Positions 1-8,306 of a stretch of DNA of 64,000 nucleotides are shown here, piece by piece; the first letter of the stretch is position 1, and every line of letters starts with the position of its first letter. The stretch lies in the NCBI RefSeq assembly GCF_016862095.1, contig NZ_BOMH01000028.1, forward strand, positions 248,001 through 312,000, written 5' to 3'. The notes below the pieces were generated by a model, which was not told where the DNA came from, made no database searches, and saw only the letters and a program-made list of their open reading frames with translations. Origin of the DNA: Actinoplanes cyaneus. Lineage in GTDB: Bacteria > Actinomycetota > Actinomycetes > Mycobacteriales > Micromonosporaceae. The position numbers and the translations under genes were made by a program.

Positions 1-576
1 GCCGAGCGCCGCCGGATCGAGCGCGACCTGCACGACGGCGCCCAGCACCGGCTCACCAGCCTGACCCTGCACCTGGGCATGGCCCGGCTCGACCTCCCGG
101 AGAGCTCGCCGGCCGCCGAGCCGCTCGGGCTGGCCCACTCCCAGGCGAAGGAGTTGATGGTGGTCCTGCGCGACCTCGTGCACGGGATCCGCCCGCAGGT
201 GCTGACCGATCTCGGGCTGCCGGCCGCGCTGCGCGAGCTGGCGGCAGGCTCGCCGGTCCCGGTGGCGGTCGAGGCCGCGATCGACGCCCGGCCGCCGGAG
301 AGCGTCGAGACCACGGCGTATTTCGTGGCCGCCGAAGCCCTGACGAACGTCGCCAAGCACGCCCGCGCCACCGAGGCCCGGGTCCGGGTCAAGGGCGACG
401 GCACCCACGTCGAGCTGGAGATCGAGGACAACGGGGGTGGCGGCGCTGATCCGCAGCTGGGCAGCGGGCTGACCGGTCTGGCGGATCGGGTGGCGGCCGC
501 GGGCGGGCGGTTGCTGCTGGCCAGCCCGGCCGGTGGGCCCACGTTGCTGCGGGTGGAGCTGCCGTGTCCCCGGTGA
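1..576 (+). CDS. NarL-family sensor histidine kinase, C-terminal part (5' end outside window)
   Basis: The frame is open from base 1, so only the C-terminal 191 residues are seen. They begin in a HisKA_3 dimerisation segment with the H-box ERDLHDGAQHRL (phosphoacceptor His near residue 11). A HATPase_c domain follows, with N-box EALTNVAKHA (about 111-120), a G1-like DNGGGG (about 143) and a G2-like GSGLTGL (about 154). This is the layout of NarL/DesK-type kinases that phosphorylate LuxR-class response regulators. The stop overlaps the start of the next gene by 13 bases, so the two form a translationally coupled two-component pair. The sensor domain lies upstream and the signal is unknown. Confidence 0.93.
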   Translation, partial: AERRRIERDLHDGAQHRLTSLTLHLGMARLDLPESSPAAEPLGLAHSQAKELMVVLRDLVHGIRPQVLTDLGLPAALRELAAGSPVPVAVEAAIDARPPESVETTAYFVAAEALTNVAKHARATEARVRVKGDGTHVELEIEDNGGGGADPQLGSGLTGLADRVAAAGGRLLLASPAGGPTLLRVELPCPR

Positions 577-1349
577 GCCCTTCCACGCCTTCCCCAGCCC
601 CGCGTCCCGCCACGTCACCTCCCGCCACGTCACCCCCCGCCACGTCACCCCCCGCCACGTCACCTGCCGCCGCGCCATCTCCCGCCATGTCACCTCCCAC
701 CGCGTCACCCCGTGTCGTTCTCGCGGAAGACGGCGTGCTGCTCCGGGAGGGGCTGACCGGGCTTCTGGAGCGGTTCGGGCTGACCGTGGTGGACGCGGTG
801 GGCGACGCCGAGCACCTGATCACGGCGGTCGGTGTGCACGAGCCGGACCTGGTGATCACCGACATCAAGATGCCGCCCGACTTCCGCGACGAGGGGCTGC
901 GAGCGGCGGTGCACCTGCGCCGGGAACGGCCCGGGCTGCCGGTCGTGGTGCTGAGTCAGTACGTGCAGGAGGAGTACGCAGCGGACCTGATCGGCACCGG
1001 CGACGGCGTGGGCTACCTGCTCAAGGACCGGGTGGCCGACATCGAGGACTTCATGGCGGCGCTGCGGACCGTCCTGGCCGGCGGGACCGTCGTTGACCCG
1101 GAGGTGGTGCGGCGGCTGCTGCACCGGCCGCGGGATCCGCTCGCCGGCCTGTCGCCGCGGGAGCGCGAGGTGCTCGGGCTGATCGCGGAGGGCCGGTCGA
1201 ACTCGTCGATCGCGGGCGCGCTGTTCGTCAGCGAGACCGCGGTCGGCAAGCACGTCGGCAACATCCTGGCCAAGCTGGGCCTGCCCCCGACCGACGACAC
1301 GAACCGCCGCGTCATGGCCGTCCTGACCTACCTCGGCGCCCGCCCTTGA
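564..1349 (+). CDS. LuxR/NarL-family response regulator with a proline-threonine-rich N-terminal repeat tail
   Basis: A receiver domain (from RVVLAEDG, about residue 49, phosphoacceptor Asp in LVITDIKMPP, conserved Lys in YLLKDRV) is followed by a GerE/LuxR helix-turn-helix (LSPREREVLGLIAEG through VGKHVGNILAKLGLP, about 194-240). It should be the partner of the kinase just upstream. The GTG at 564 has GGAG five bases ahead. If it is used, the protein carries a 48-residue tail of repeated PATSP units before the receiver. An in-frame ATG at 687 gives a conventional length but has no visible ribosome site. I favour 564 with modest confidence. Confidence 0.9.
   Translation: MSPVSPSTPSPAPRPATSPPATSPPATSPPATSPAAAPSPAMSPPTASPRVVLAEDGVLLREGLTGLLERFGLTVVDAVGDAEHLITAVGVHEPDLVITDIKMPPDFRDEGLRAAVHLRRERPGLPVVVLSQYVQEEYAADLIGTGDGVGYLLKDRVADIEDFMAALRTVLAGGTVVDPEVVRRLLHRPRDPLAGLSPREREVLGLIAEGRSNSSIAGALFVSETAVGKHVGNILAKLGLPPTDDTNRRVMAVLTYLGARP
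609..713 (+). repeat. 15-base tandem repeat inside the response regulator gene
   Basis: Seven 15-base units lie in frame. The first four (starting 609, 624, 639, 654) are nearly identical, with the core GCCACGTCACC. The last three are degenerate. They encode Pro-Ala-Thr-Ser-Pro type repeats. The unit length is a multiple of three, so copy number could change without breaking the downstream receiver domain. Confidence 0.85.
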
Positions 1350-1436
1350 GGCCCGGGCGGCCATCCCCCCAGCCGCGCGTTGCGCTTTCTGGCTGGTTCG
1401 CACCGTGGTTGTTCGTCAAAGGGGGTCCGCAGGAGA

Positions 1437-1459
1437 GGGCACAGGCGCGCCTCGTGCCC
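1437..1459. terminator. Hairpin between convergent genes
   Basis: GGGCAC and GTGCCC flank an AGGCGCGCCT self-complementary core, just beyond the end of the minus-strand methyltransferase gene and about 90 bases after the response regulator stop. The position between convergent genes suggests a bidirectional terminator. There is no T-tract, which is common in high-GC actinobacteria. Confidence 0.35.
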
Positions 1460-1466
1460 CGGCGGG

Positions 1467-2573
1467 TCAGCTCGAGGAGCCGGGGAGGAGCTGCCAGGTG
1501 TGCGGGGTCCAGATCGGGGCGGACGGGTCGCCGTCCAGGGCCAGGCCGACCCGCCAGTCGCGCATCGACGGGCGGTCCAGCTCCAGCCAGCGGTCGATCA
1601 TTGCGATGGCCGCGGCGGCGCAGCGGTCCGCCTCCGGGCCGCCCGCGGCCACTGAACCGTCCGGGAGCACGGCGGCGCCGCTGCCACCGGCATCGTCCAG
1701 CAGGATCAGGTGGGCCTGGTCCCAGTCGGCCGGGGTGGCGAGGGTCGCCTGCCGGTCCCAGGCGCCGGCCGCGTACCAGAGGTCGCGATACGCGCTCGTG
1801 TCGAGCGGCGGCGACCAGCGGGCCGGCGCGGCCGGAGTCAGCTCGGGGAGCGTGCCGGCCGACCGCGGATGACTGCCGGCGTGGCGGGCACCGAGCGGCC
1901 CCGCCGCCGACATGAACCCGGAGGAGCAGACCACGGCCGCGGTCACCGGATCACCCGGGCGCACGGCGAGGACCGGGTGGTGACCGGCGTGCTCGACCGG
2001 GGCGATCACCAGGCCGTCCGGGGCCAGCTGCTCGAACCAGTGCGGCGAGAGCCCGGCGATCCCGACGGTCACGACGATGCGGTCGTACGTCGCCCCCGGA
2101 TCGCCGAGATACCCGTCCCCGGCGACGACCCGCACCCCAGCGGCACCGGCGCGAGCGAGCGCCGCCCGCGCCCGGGCGGCGACGTCCTCTTGAACGTCCA
2201 CACTGGTCACTGTCGCGCCGAGGGCCGCCATCAGCGCCGCGTTGTAGCCGGTCCCGGCGCCGACCTCGAGCACCCGCATCCCGGGCCGCAGCTCCAGCGC
2301 GCTCAGCATGATCGCCATCAGTGACGGCTGGCTGGACGAGCTGATCGGCACGTCGCCGTTCAGCTTGGTGATCAGCACGTCGTTGCGGTACACCGTGGCC
2401 AGGAAGTCCGGGTCGCCGGGCGTCACCCATCCGCCGTTGCGGCGGTGGAAGCCCTCCGGCACGAACAGCTCGCGTGGCACGGATCCGAAGGCCTCGGCCA
2501 GCTCGGGCGTCAGCCGCACGCCGTCCTGCCGGATCAGATCGAGATAGTGCCGCCGGGCATCCGCCATGTCCAC
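1467..2573 (-). CDS. Protein-L-isoaspartate O-methyltransferase-like SAM-dependent methyltransferase
   Basis: About 368 residues. The N-terminal two thirds match the PCMT fold: a substrate region around VPRELFVPEGF and SSSSQPSLMAIM, then SAM-binding motif I EVGAGTGYNAALMA, an acidic VDVQ strand end and the DRIVVTVG motif. The family methylates isoaspartyl residues for repair. A C-terminal extension of about 150 residues beyond the catalytic core is common in actinobacterial members, some of which act in peptide maturation. Start: GTG at 2573 has GGAGG ten bases upstream, while the ATG two codons later is 16 bases away. No precursor peptide gene is visible next to it, so a repair role is the simpler reading. 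Confidence 0.85.
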   Translation of the reverse strand: MDMADARRHYLDLIRQDGVRLTPELAEAFGSVPRELFVPEGFHRRNGGWVTPGDPDFLATVYRNDVLITKLNGDVPISSSSQPSLMAIMLSALELRPGMRVLEVGAGTGYNAALMAALGATVTSVDVQEDVAARARAALARAGAAGVRVVAGDGYLGDPGATYDRIVVTVGIAGLSPHWFEQLAPDGLVIAPVEHAGHHPVLAVRPGDPVTAAVVCSSGFMSAAGPLGARHAGSHPRSAGTLPELTPAAPARWSPPLDTSAYRDLWYAAGAWDRQATLATPADWDQAHLILLDDAGGSGAAVLPDGSVAAGGPEADRCAAAAIAMIDRWLELDRPSMRDWRVGLALDGDPSAPIWTPHTWQLLPGSSS

Positions 2574-2630
2574 ACGGTACGCACCTCCATGGCCGTCTCG
2601 CTCAGCCGAGCGCGCCGCCAGGCCCTGCAC

Positions 2631-3803
2631 TCAGCCGCGAGCCGCCGAAGCGGCCGCGGCCAGGCACTCCGGCACGTCGCTCGCGTGGTACGGCCATTCC
2701 GCCTGTTCGATGTTCGCCAGGAAGCCCGCATACGTCGCGGCCGCCTGCAACGCCGCGACCGGCCGCAACAGCTCGACGGCCCGTTCCGGGTCGCAGCCCG
2801 GCACCGCTTCCCGCCACCGCCGCGCCCAGGCCGTGACCAGCGGCTCCGGCGATTCCAGGCCCTCGGCGAGCCGCAGCAGGTCGAAGGCGGGATTGCCGAT
2901 CGCTGAGTCACCCCAGTCGACGATGACCGGGCCGGCCCCGCCGCTGGTCCGCACGTTGCCGGGGTGCAGATCGCCGTGGAGCAGCGTGTCCGGCAGCCCG
3001 CACGCGGCGGCCGCGGCCAGCCGCTCCGGCAGGCCGTCGATGAGCTCGGCGAGACCGGGGATGCCGCCGACGTACGGCGCGGCCACGTTGACGAACCGCC
3101 CGACGTCGAGCCGTTTGTCGGGCACCCCGCCCAGCTCGTCGAGACGGCCGGCGAAGTGCGCCTGCACCGGGTGGAACGCCTCGGACACGGCCGCGCACAG
3201 GTCGGCGCCGGCACCGTACCGATCCTCGCCGGGGACATGGGCGAGCAGCATCCGGCCGGATGCGCCGGAGGCCATCACGTAGGGCACCAGGCCGGGCGCG
3301 ACCGAGGCGACCAGCCCCAAGACGACGGGCTCGTGCGCGAAGAAGCCGGGCACCTGCTTGAGCCAGGCGACCGGGCCGCCGGGGCCGTCCATCCGCCAGA
3401 TCGCGGAGAGGTTCCAGGTCCGCTGCTGGGAGGCGGTCACCCTGGGCAGGCCGAGCCGGTCGAGCACCCCGGCGGCCCAGGCCAGCGTGGCGCCCGGCCC
3501 GCCCGGCTCGGCCCACGGCGCGCGCTGGGCGTGCGGCACGAGGTCGGCGCCGAGCGGGGTCAGCCCCGCGGGCCGTTCGCGGGTCTCGGCCAGGTAGGTG
3601 ACGTGCCCGCCGGGCGGGGCAGGCCGGTCCGCGTGCAGCAGCCGCAGCACGGTGACGTCGGCCCCGGCCGCGGCGACCACCTCCGCCGTCTCCTGCCACC
3701 AGGGGCTGTCGACGGTGAACGGCGGCAGCGCGCCGAGCAGCTCACCGGCCGGATCGACCAGCACCAGGGTCACGGTTCGAGACACTGCCTCATTCTGGCC
3801 CAT
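2631..3803 (-). CDS. Aminoglycoside phosphotransferase (APH)-fold kinase
   Basis: The C-terminal two thirds carry the APH catalytic signature LLHGDLHPGNV (catalytic Asp) and the metal-binding VIVDWGDSAIGNPAFDLL. The first 100 or so residues (VTLVLVDPAGELLGALPPF and on) form a separate alpha/beta segment often seen in actinobacterial members. The family phosphorylates small molecules, and the substrate cannot be told from sequence. The gene overlaps the end of alc: ATG at 3803 overlaps by 34 bases, while GTG at 3773 would give a GTGA overlap. Both are possible. It probably shares the allantoin operon transcript but shows no obvious pathway link. Confidence 0.8.
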   Translation of the reverse strand: MGQNEAVSRTVTLVLVDPAGELLGALPPFTVDSPWWQETAEVVAAAGADVTVLRLLHADRPAPPGGHVTYLAETRERPAGLTPLGADLVPHAQRAPWAEPGGPGATLAWAAGVLDRLGLPRVTASQQRTWNLSAIWRMDGPGGPVAWLKQVPGFFAHEPVVLGLVASVAPGLVPYVMASGASGRMLLAHVPGEDRYGAGADLCAAVSEAFHPVQAHFAGRLDELGGVPDKRLDVGRFVNVAAPYVGGIPGLAELIDGLPERLAAAAACGLPDTLLHGDLHPGNVRTSGGAGPVIVDWGDSAIGNPAFDLLRLAEGLESPEPLVTAWARRWREAVPGCDPERAVELLRPVAALQAAATYAGFLANIEQAEWPYHASDVPECLAAAASAARG

Positions 3804-4756
3804 AGGTGCGCGCGATCGGCCCGCCCGTGCAGACGCAGCCGGGCCATCCCGCCGTCGGGGTAGATGTCGAGCCGTGCGTGGGTCACCTCCGGCCCCTTGA
3901 GCAGCGGGAACCGGTGCGGGGTGTCGGGTCGCAGGGCGGTCCTCGGCAGCAGCTCGACCTGGTCGCCCTCGGCCGTGATGCCGGTCAGACCGGCCCAGCC
4001 GGGCGCGTTGCCCTTGAAGTGGCTGGTGTCCAGGTCGGCGAAGCGCAGCCTGGCCGGGGCGGCGAGCTGCACCAGCACCCAGTCGTTGGCGTCGTCGCGG
4101 CGGCGGGACGTCTCCCAGCCGTCGCCCATGTTCAGCGCGAGACCGGGCATCAGCATCCGTTGCGGGTGGCCGTAGAACATGTTGCTGCAGTCGACGACGC
4201 GACCGCCGTGCTCGGCCGCGGCCACGTCGAACACCTTGGGCAGCAGGTCCGGGTCGGGCACGACCTCGCCGTGCACGCGCAGCCGGGCGACCCCACCGTC
4301 CGGGAAGATGTTGAGCCGCACGTGGGTGAAGCGCCGCGTGTCCCCGATCGGGAACACGTTGCTGCTGTCACCCTTGAGCTCCGCGCGTGGCAAAACCTCG
4401 GACCACGCCGCTTCGGCGAGCTCCTCCGGCCCCGGGTAACCGGGCAGCGCCACGGCGTCGAGCGAGGCGAACGGCGGGAAGTTGCCGGTGAAGAACGCGG
4501 TGTCGATGTCGACGCCGTGGATCACGCCGGGCGCGCCGAGCCGGACGACCGCGAAGTCGTGCCCGGGGCTGCGGCGACGGCGGGTCTCCCAGCCGTCGTA
4601 CACCTGGCCCTTGTGGTCGAAGGTCTTCGGCGCGTGCCCGGGCGCGGACGGCAGCACGAGATGGCCGGCCGCCGCGAAGAACTCGTCGTTGGCGTGCACC
4701 ACGCCACCCCCGAAGGCCCGCGACGCGAGGTCGGGCAGTGCGGTGAAGTCCTCCAT
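3770..4756 (-). CDS. alc: Allantoicase
   Basis: A 328-residue protein made of two homologous allantoicase repeats, each with a GDGWETRRRR or YDGWETRRRR-type motif (VYDGWETRRRRSPGHDF near the start, GDGWETSRRRDDANDW in the second half) and a paired THVRLNIFPDGGVARLRVHG / THARLDIYPDGGMARLRLHG strand. Allantoicase hydrolyses allantoate to ureidoglycolate and urea in the cytoplasm. Its start overlaps the allantoinase stop as TGATG, so the two are translationally coupled and act in consecutive steps. Length and motifs are normal. Confidence 0.96.
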   Translation of the reverse strand: MEDFTALPDLASRAFGGGVVHANDEFFAAAGHLVLPSAPGHAPKTFDHKGQVYDGWETRRRRSPGHDFAVVRLGAPGVIHGVDIDTAFFTGNFPPFASLDAVALPGYPGPEELAEAAWSEVLPRAELKGDSSNVFPIGDTRRFTHVRLNIFPDGGVARLRVHGEVVPDPDLLPKVFDVAAAEHGGRVVDCSNMFYGHPQRMLMPGLALNMGDGWETSRRRDDANDWVLVQLAAPARLRFADLDTSHFKGNAPGWAGLTGITAEGDQVELLPRTALRPDTPHRFPLLKGPEVTHARLDIYPDGGMARLRLHGRADRAHLWARMRQCLEP

Positions 4757-6066
4757 CAGCTCTCCCTCGTCAGAAAACGGCCGGCCGGTCGCGCGCCGGT
4801 GACCTGCGATCCGCGCAGCCAGGTGGTGCGCACGACACCCTTCAGAGTCTTTCCCGCGTACGGCGTGACGGGGTTCTTGTGATGCAACGCGTGCGCGTCG
4901 ACCACGAACTCGGCGTCCGGGTCGAACGCGACCAGGTCGGCATCCGCCCCGACCGCGATCCGGCCCTTCCGCGGCAGCCCGACCAGCTCGGCCGGGCGGG
5001 TCGCCATCCAGCTCACCACGTCGGCGAGCGAGTGACCCCGCTCCCGGGCGGACGTCCAGATCACCGGCAGCCCGAGCTGCACCGACGCGATGCCACCCCA
5101 CGCCGCGGCGAAGTCCCCGGTGTCCTGCCGTTTCAGCTCCGGCGTGCACGGCGAGTGGTCGCTGACCACGCACGTGATCAGACCGTCGGCCAGCGCGGCC
5201 CAGAGCCGGTCGGCGTTCGCCCCGTCGCGGATCGGCGGGCAGCACTTGAACTCGGTCGCGCCGTCCGGGATCTGCGCCGCGTCGAGGGTGAGGTAGTGCG
5301 GGCAGGTCTCGGCGCTGACCCGCACGCCGACGGCCCTCGCCTCGGCGATCAATGGCAGGGCGGAGGCGGCCGACAGGTGCAGGATGTGGACCCGCCGCCC
5401 GGTCGCACGGGCGACGTCGATCGCGGTGGCGACCGCGGCGTGTTCCGCGTCGGCCGGCCGGGAGGAGAGGAAATCCGCGTAGGCGGCCGAGCTCGCGGCG
5501 TCCCGCAGGTGCTCCGGATCCTCGGCGTGGACCACGAAGAGCGCGTCGGCGGCAGCCATCGCCGCGGTGAGCTGGGCCCGGTCGACCGGTGGGAACTCCG
5601 GGACGCCGGAGTCGGCGAGGAACGCCTTGAAGCCGAAGACACCCGCGGCGTGCAGGCCGGGCAGGTCGGGCGCGTTGCCGGGGATCGCACCGCCCCAGAA
5701 CCCGACGTCGACGTGGCACTGGCCGGTGGCGGCCGCCTGCTTGGCGGCGAGGGCGGACCTGTCGACCGTGGGCGGGAGACTGTTGAGCGGCATGTCGATG
5801 ATCGTGGTGACTCCGCCGGCAGCGGCCGCTCTCGTGGCGCTGGCGAACCCTTCCCAAGCGGTGCGTCCTGGTTCGTTGACATGCACATGAGTGTCCACGA
5901 GACCCGGTGTCAAGCAGGTGTCAGCGAGATCGACGTCGGTGGCCGCCGGCAGCTCCACGCCGTACGGGAAGATGCCCTTGATCGTCCCGGCCTCGACCGC
6001 GACGGCGGCCGGAGCCTCGCCCTCCGGCATGATCGCCCGCCGTGATCGCACCACAAGATCGAACAT
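4756..6066 (-). CDS. allB: Allantoinase
   Basis: A 436-residue amidohydrolase of the cyclic-amidase family. It shows the metal motif DTHVHVNEPGR, the carbamylated-lysine region GFKAFLADSG, metal His in VVHAEDPEHL and ILHLSAA, and a late Asp in VVSDHSPCTPELK. It opens the hydantoin ring of allantoin to give allantoate, which the coupled downstream allantoicase then uses. The SDHSPC and EFKCCPPIR segments favour allantoinase over dihydroorotase or hydantoinase. It is the first gene of the allB-alc unit; no regulator lies beside it. Confidence 0.95.
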   Translation of the reverse strand: MFDLVVRSRRAIMPEGEAPAAVAVEAGTIKGIFPYGVELPAATDVDLADTCLTPGLVDTHVHVNEPGRTAWEGFASATRAAAAGGVTTIIDMPLNSLPPTVDRSALAAKQAAATGQCHVDVGFWGGAIPGNAPDLPGLHAAGVFGFKAFLADSGVPEFPPVDRAQLTAAMAAADALFVVHAEDPEHLRDAASSAAYADFLSSRPADAEHAAVATAIDVARATGRRVHILHLSAASALPLIAEARAVGVRVSAETCPHYLTLDAAQIPDGATEFKCCPPIRDGANADRLWAALADGLITCVVSDHSPCTPELKRQDTGDFAAAWGGIASVQLGLPVIWTSARERGHSLADVVSWMATRPAELVGLPRKGRIAVGADADLVAFDPDAEFVVDAHALHHKNPVTPYAGKTLKGVVRTTWLRGSQVTGARPAGRFLTRES

Positions 6067-6145
6067 GGGCCGACCCTAACCGCGATTTGTTTCCGCGGAT
6101 GCCCTTCCCTGCCGCACCCGATGTCGCAGGCGTAGCCTTCCCGCC

Positions 6146-6568
6146 ATGATGCGACGGTGGGGACTCGCTCTCCTCAGTGCGGCGTGTGGCGTGCTCGTCG
6201 CCGCCCTCAAGGCCGCCCAGGGTGCGACGGTGAGCGCGGCGGTTCTGCTGGCGCTCTTCCTGGCCCTGGGCGTGGTGACGTCGCCGCTGGTCTTCCCGCG
6301 CGGGGTGCGTGCCGCCGAGGCCGTCGCCGGGAGCCTCCCGATCGTCTACTGGCGCCCCGGTTGTCCCTATTGCGTGCGGCTGCGCGCCCGGCTCGGCCCG
6401 GAGTCCGACCGCGTGCAGTGGGTCGACATCTGGAAGGACCCCGAGGCCGCGGCGATCGTCCGCGGTTTCGCCGACGGCAACGAGACCGTGCCGACCGTGG
6501 TCATCGGCGGCGAGGGATTCGTCAACCCCGATCCGCAGTGGCTCAAGGACCGACTGCAGACGGTTTAG
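6146..6568 (+). CDS. Membrane-anchored glutaredoxin/mycoredoxin-like protein
   Basis: A 140-residue protein. Two hydrophobic segments (about residues 5-20 and 27-45) anchor it in the membrane, followed by a thioredoxin-fold domain with IVYWRPGCPYCVRLR (CPYC redox motif near residue 76) and the cis-proline region NETVPTVVIGGEGFVNP. It likely reduces mixed disulfides using mycothiol or a related thiol. It is transcribed against the flanking minus-strand genes and its last four bases overlap the end of the next gene. No ribosome site is visible before the ATG, so a leaderless transcript is possible. Confidence 0.85.
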   Translation: MMRRWGLALLSAACGVLVAALKAAQGATVSAAVLLALFLALGVVTSPLVFPRGVRAAEAVAGSLPIVYWRPGCPYCVRLRARLGPESDRVQWVDIWKDPEAAAIVRGFADGNETVPTVVIGGEGFVNPDPQWLKDRLQTV

Positions 6569-6999
6569 GCTCCCGTCACGGTCAGCGCGCGCGATCGGTC
6601 GCGGCTCACCGGGCGCGCATGGATCCACCGCAGGAATCTGTCGAACATCTCGGGCGGCGACCGTCTCGGCAGGTCGGCGACGGCCCGTTCGAGGTGGCCG
6701 GACATGTAGAGTGCCAGCGACACCCGATCCGACTCGGCGGCCAGGACGGCCCGGGCGGGTTCGCAGGGCCACGGACGTCCGCAGGAGCGGCACTCCCAGG
6801 ACGGGCGTTCCCACAGATGCTCCGGCGCGCCGTCCGGCGTCTCGCGGCCGGGCTCGTCGTCACCGAGGTGCAGGCTGCGGGTCACCGACGGCGGCGGGAT
6901 CGTCGCCGCGTCCGGGCACGGGTACCAGGGGCACCCGCACGAGCATCGTTGTCTCCAGGGTTGATACCAGATTCGTACCGGTTCGTGTCGCACCGTCAT
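6565..6999 (-). CDS. Conserved hypothetical protein with Cys-rich zinc-ribbon-like motifs
   Basis: A 144-residue protein with a Cys cluster near the N-terminus (CSCGCPWYPCP) and a second motif WECRSCGRPWPCEPAR, which resembles the WRCRVCGxPWPC signature common in small actinobacterial hypothetical proteins. The Cys spacing suggests metal binding. The remainder is helical with no recognised catalytic motif. It converges on the glutaredoxin gene with a four-base overlap. Function unknown. Confidence 0.7.
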   Translation of the reverse strand: MTVRHEPVRIWYQPWRQRCSCGCPWYPCPDAATIPPPSVTRSLHLGDDEPGRETPDGAPEHLWERPSWECRSCGRPWPCEPARAVLAAESDRVSLALYMSGHLERAVADLPRRSPPEMFDRFLRWIHARPVSRDRSRALTVTGA

Positions 7000-7166
7000 C
7001 GCCTCCCGGCTATGCGGTGTTGTACGTATCCGGCGCGGCGTGGTTCGAGGTCAACGGCGATGCGGCGCAGGCAGAGTTGGCACCTTATGAAGCGCCCAGG
7101 AGCGGCCCGGCTCGGGTGCCGTTCGTCGCGGCGTTGCCGGCCGGGCCGGCCGCGCACACACGCGTC

Positions 7167-8297
7167 TCATGATGCCGCCAGCGCCGCCAGCCGCTCGCGG
7201 GGGAAGCCCGCGTCGGTCAGGGCACCGCAGTCGAGGCCGCGCAGCAGGTAACCGGCGAGCGCACGGGCGGTGGCCGGCTCGTCCAGGATGCCGCTGCCCT
7301 GCCGGTCCAGGTAACGCTCCAGGCGGGTGACGGCGGCGGCGCGACCGTCACGGAAGAACGAGTACGTGGCCGCGTACCGGCTGGGCAACTGGGCGGGATG
7401 CAGGTCCCAGCCCTGGTAGAAGCCGCGCTCCAGGGAACGCCGGACCAGCCGGTGATGCAGCTGCCAGGCGGCGTGCACGTCGTCGCGGCCGCCGATCGGC
7501 AGGATGTTCGTCGAGCCGTCGGAGAGACGCACGCCGGTCTGCGCGGCGGCGGCCTGCATCACCGCTTTGGCGTAGTCGGCGACCGGGTGCTCCATCGACT
7601 GGTACGCCGCGGCCACGCCCGCCGCGGCACTGTAGTCGTAGGTGCCGTAGTGCAGGCCGGTGCACCGTCCCTGAGCAGCGGTGATCAGCGCGGCGACGGT
7701 GGCCGTCCCGTCCGCGGCGAGCACCGCCGACGGCAGCTCGACCTGGATCTCGAACGTGAGGGCGCCGGGGGTGCGCTCGAGTTTCTCGCAGACGGCGACC
7801 ATCGCCTCGACCTGGGCCGGGCCACTGACCTTGGGCAGCGTGACGGTGACCTCGTCCGCCCAGGCGTCGAGGAACAGGTCGAGGGTCCGCAGCGCGCGGC
7901 GCCTGGTCGGCGCTTCGAGAGACTTGATCCGCAGGCCGAGGAAGGGCGGGCGGGGGCCGTCGCGCAGGATCGCGGCGGCGGTACGGACCGCGGCGTCCTC
8001 CTGGTCGTCGTCGCGGACGCCGTAACCGTCCTCGAAGTCGACGCGCAGGTCCTCGATCGGCTCCCGGGCCAGTTTGTCGCGGACCGCGGGGTCGGGCCAC
8101 GGGAAGTCGTGCTGATCCATCGTGGACAGCGCGATGGTGCCCCAGTCGCGGAACCCGGCCAGCCGGTCGGCCGGGACGTACACCGTGTGCACCGGCTGCC
8201 GGCCGGCGCGTTCCCCCGGATAGCGGGCCCGGAGGAACGCGTCGTGAGCGGCCAGGCGCCCGTCGATCTCGGCGTGATCATGATCGGACAGGCGCAT
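7167..8297 (-). CDS. HpcH/HpaI aldolase / citrate-lyase-beta-like protein (DUF6986-type)
   Basis: A 376-residue protein with TIM-barrel features of the CitE/HpcH superfamily: an acidic metal-type segment DLRVDFEDGYGVRDDD, VTLPKVSGPAQVEAM, FEIQVELPSAVL (metal-type Glu) and LHYGTYDYSAA. It sits nine bases downstream of malate synthase, so the two are surely cotranscribed. Superfamily members cleave or form malyl-CoA and similar thioesters or act as aldolases on 2-keto acids. Beside aceB in a urate-degradation block, a role in handling glyoxylate or ureidoglycolate is plausible but unproven. No ureidoglycolate lyase gene was recognised in the window. Confidence 0.8.
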   Translation of the reverse strand: MRLSDHDHAEIDGRLAAHDAFLRARYPGERAGRQPVHTVYVPADRLAGFRDWGTIALSTMDQHDFPWPDPAVRDKLAREPIEDLRVDFEDGYGVRDDDQEDAAVRTAAAILRDGPRPPFLGLRIKSLEAPTRRRALRTLDLFLDAWADEVTVTLPKVSGPAQVEAMVAVCEKLERTPGALTFEIQVELPSAVLAADGTATVAALITAAQGRCTGLHYGTYDYSAAAGVAAAYQSMEHPVADYAKAVMQAAAAQTGVRLSDGSTNILPIGGRDDVHAAWQLHHRLVRRSLERGFYQGWDLHPAQLPSRYAATYSFFRDGRAAAVTRLERYLDRQGSGILDEPATARALAGYLLRGLDCGALTDAGFPRERLAALAAS

Positions 8298-8306
8298 GGG
8301 TACCTC

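Noticed and set aside
609..713. Short regular repeats considered as a CRISPR array.
   Set aside because: Units are contiguous 15-mers without spacers and lie in a coding frame.
1377..1412. CTGGCTGGTTCGCACCGTGG followed by TTGTTCGTC resembles the left half of palindromic element copy 1.
   Set aside because: No right arm follows and the match has several differences, so it is at most a decayed half-copy and could be chance.
7000..7166. A possible 50-residue plus-strand frame (LYVSGAAWFEVNG and on).
   Set aside because: No ribosome site, no recognisable family, and the frame is part of a longer chance opening.
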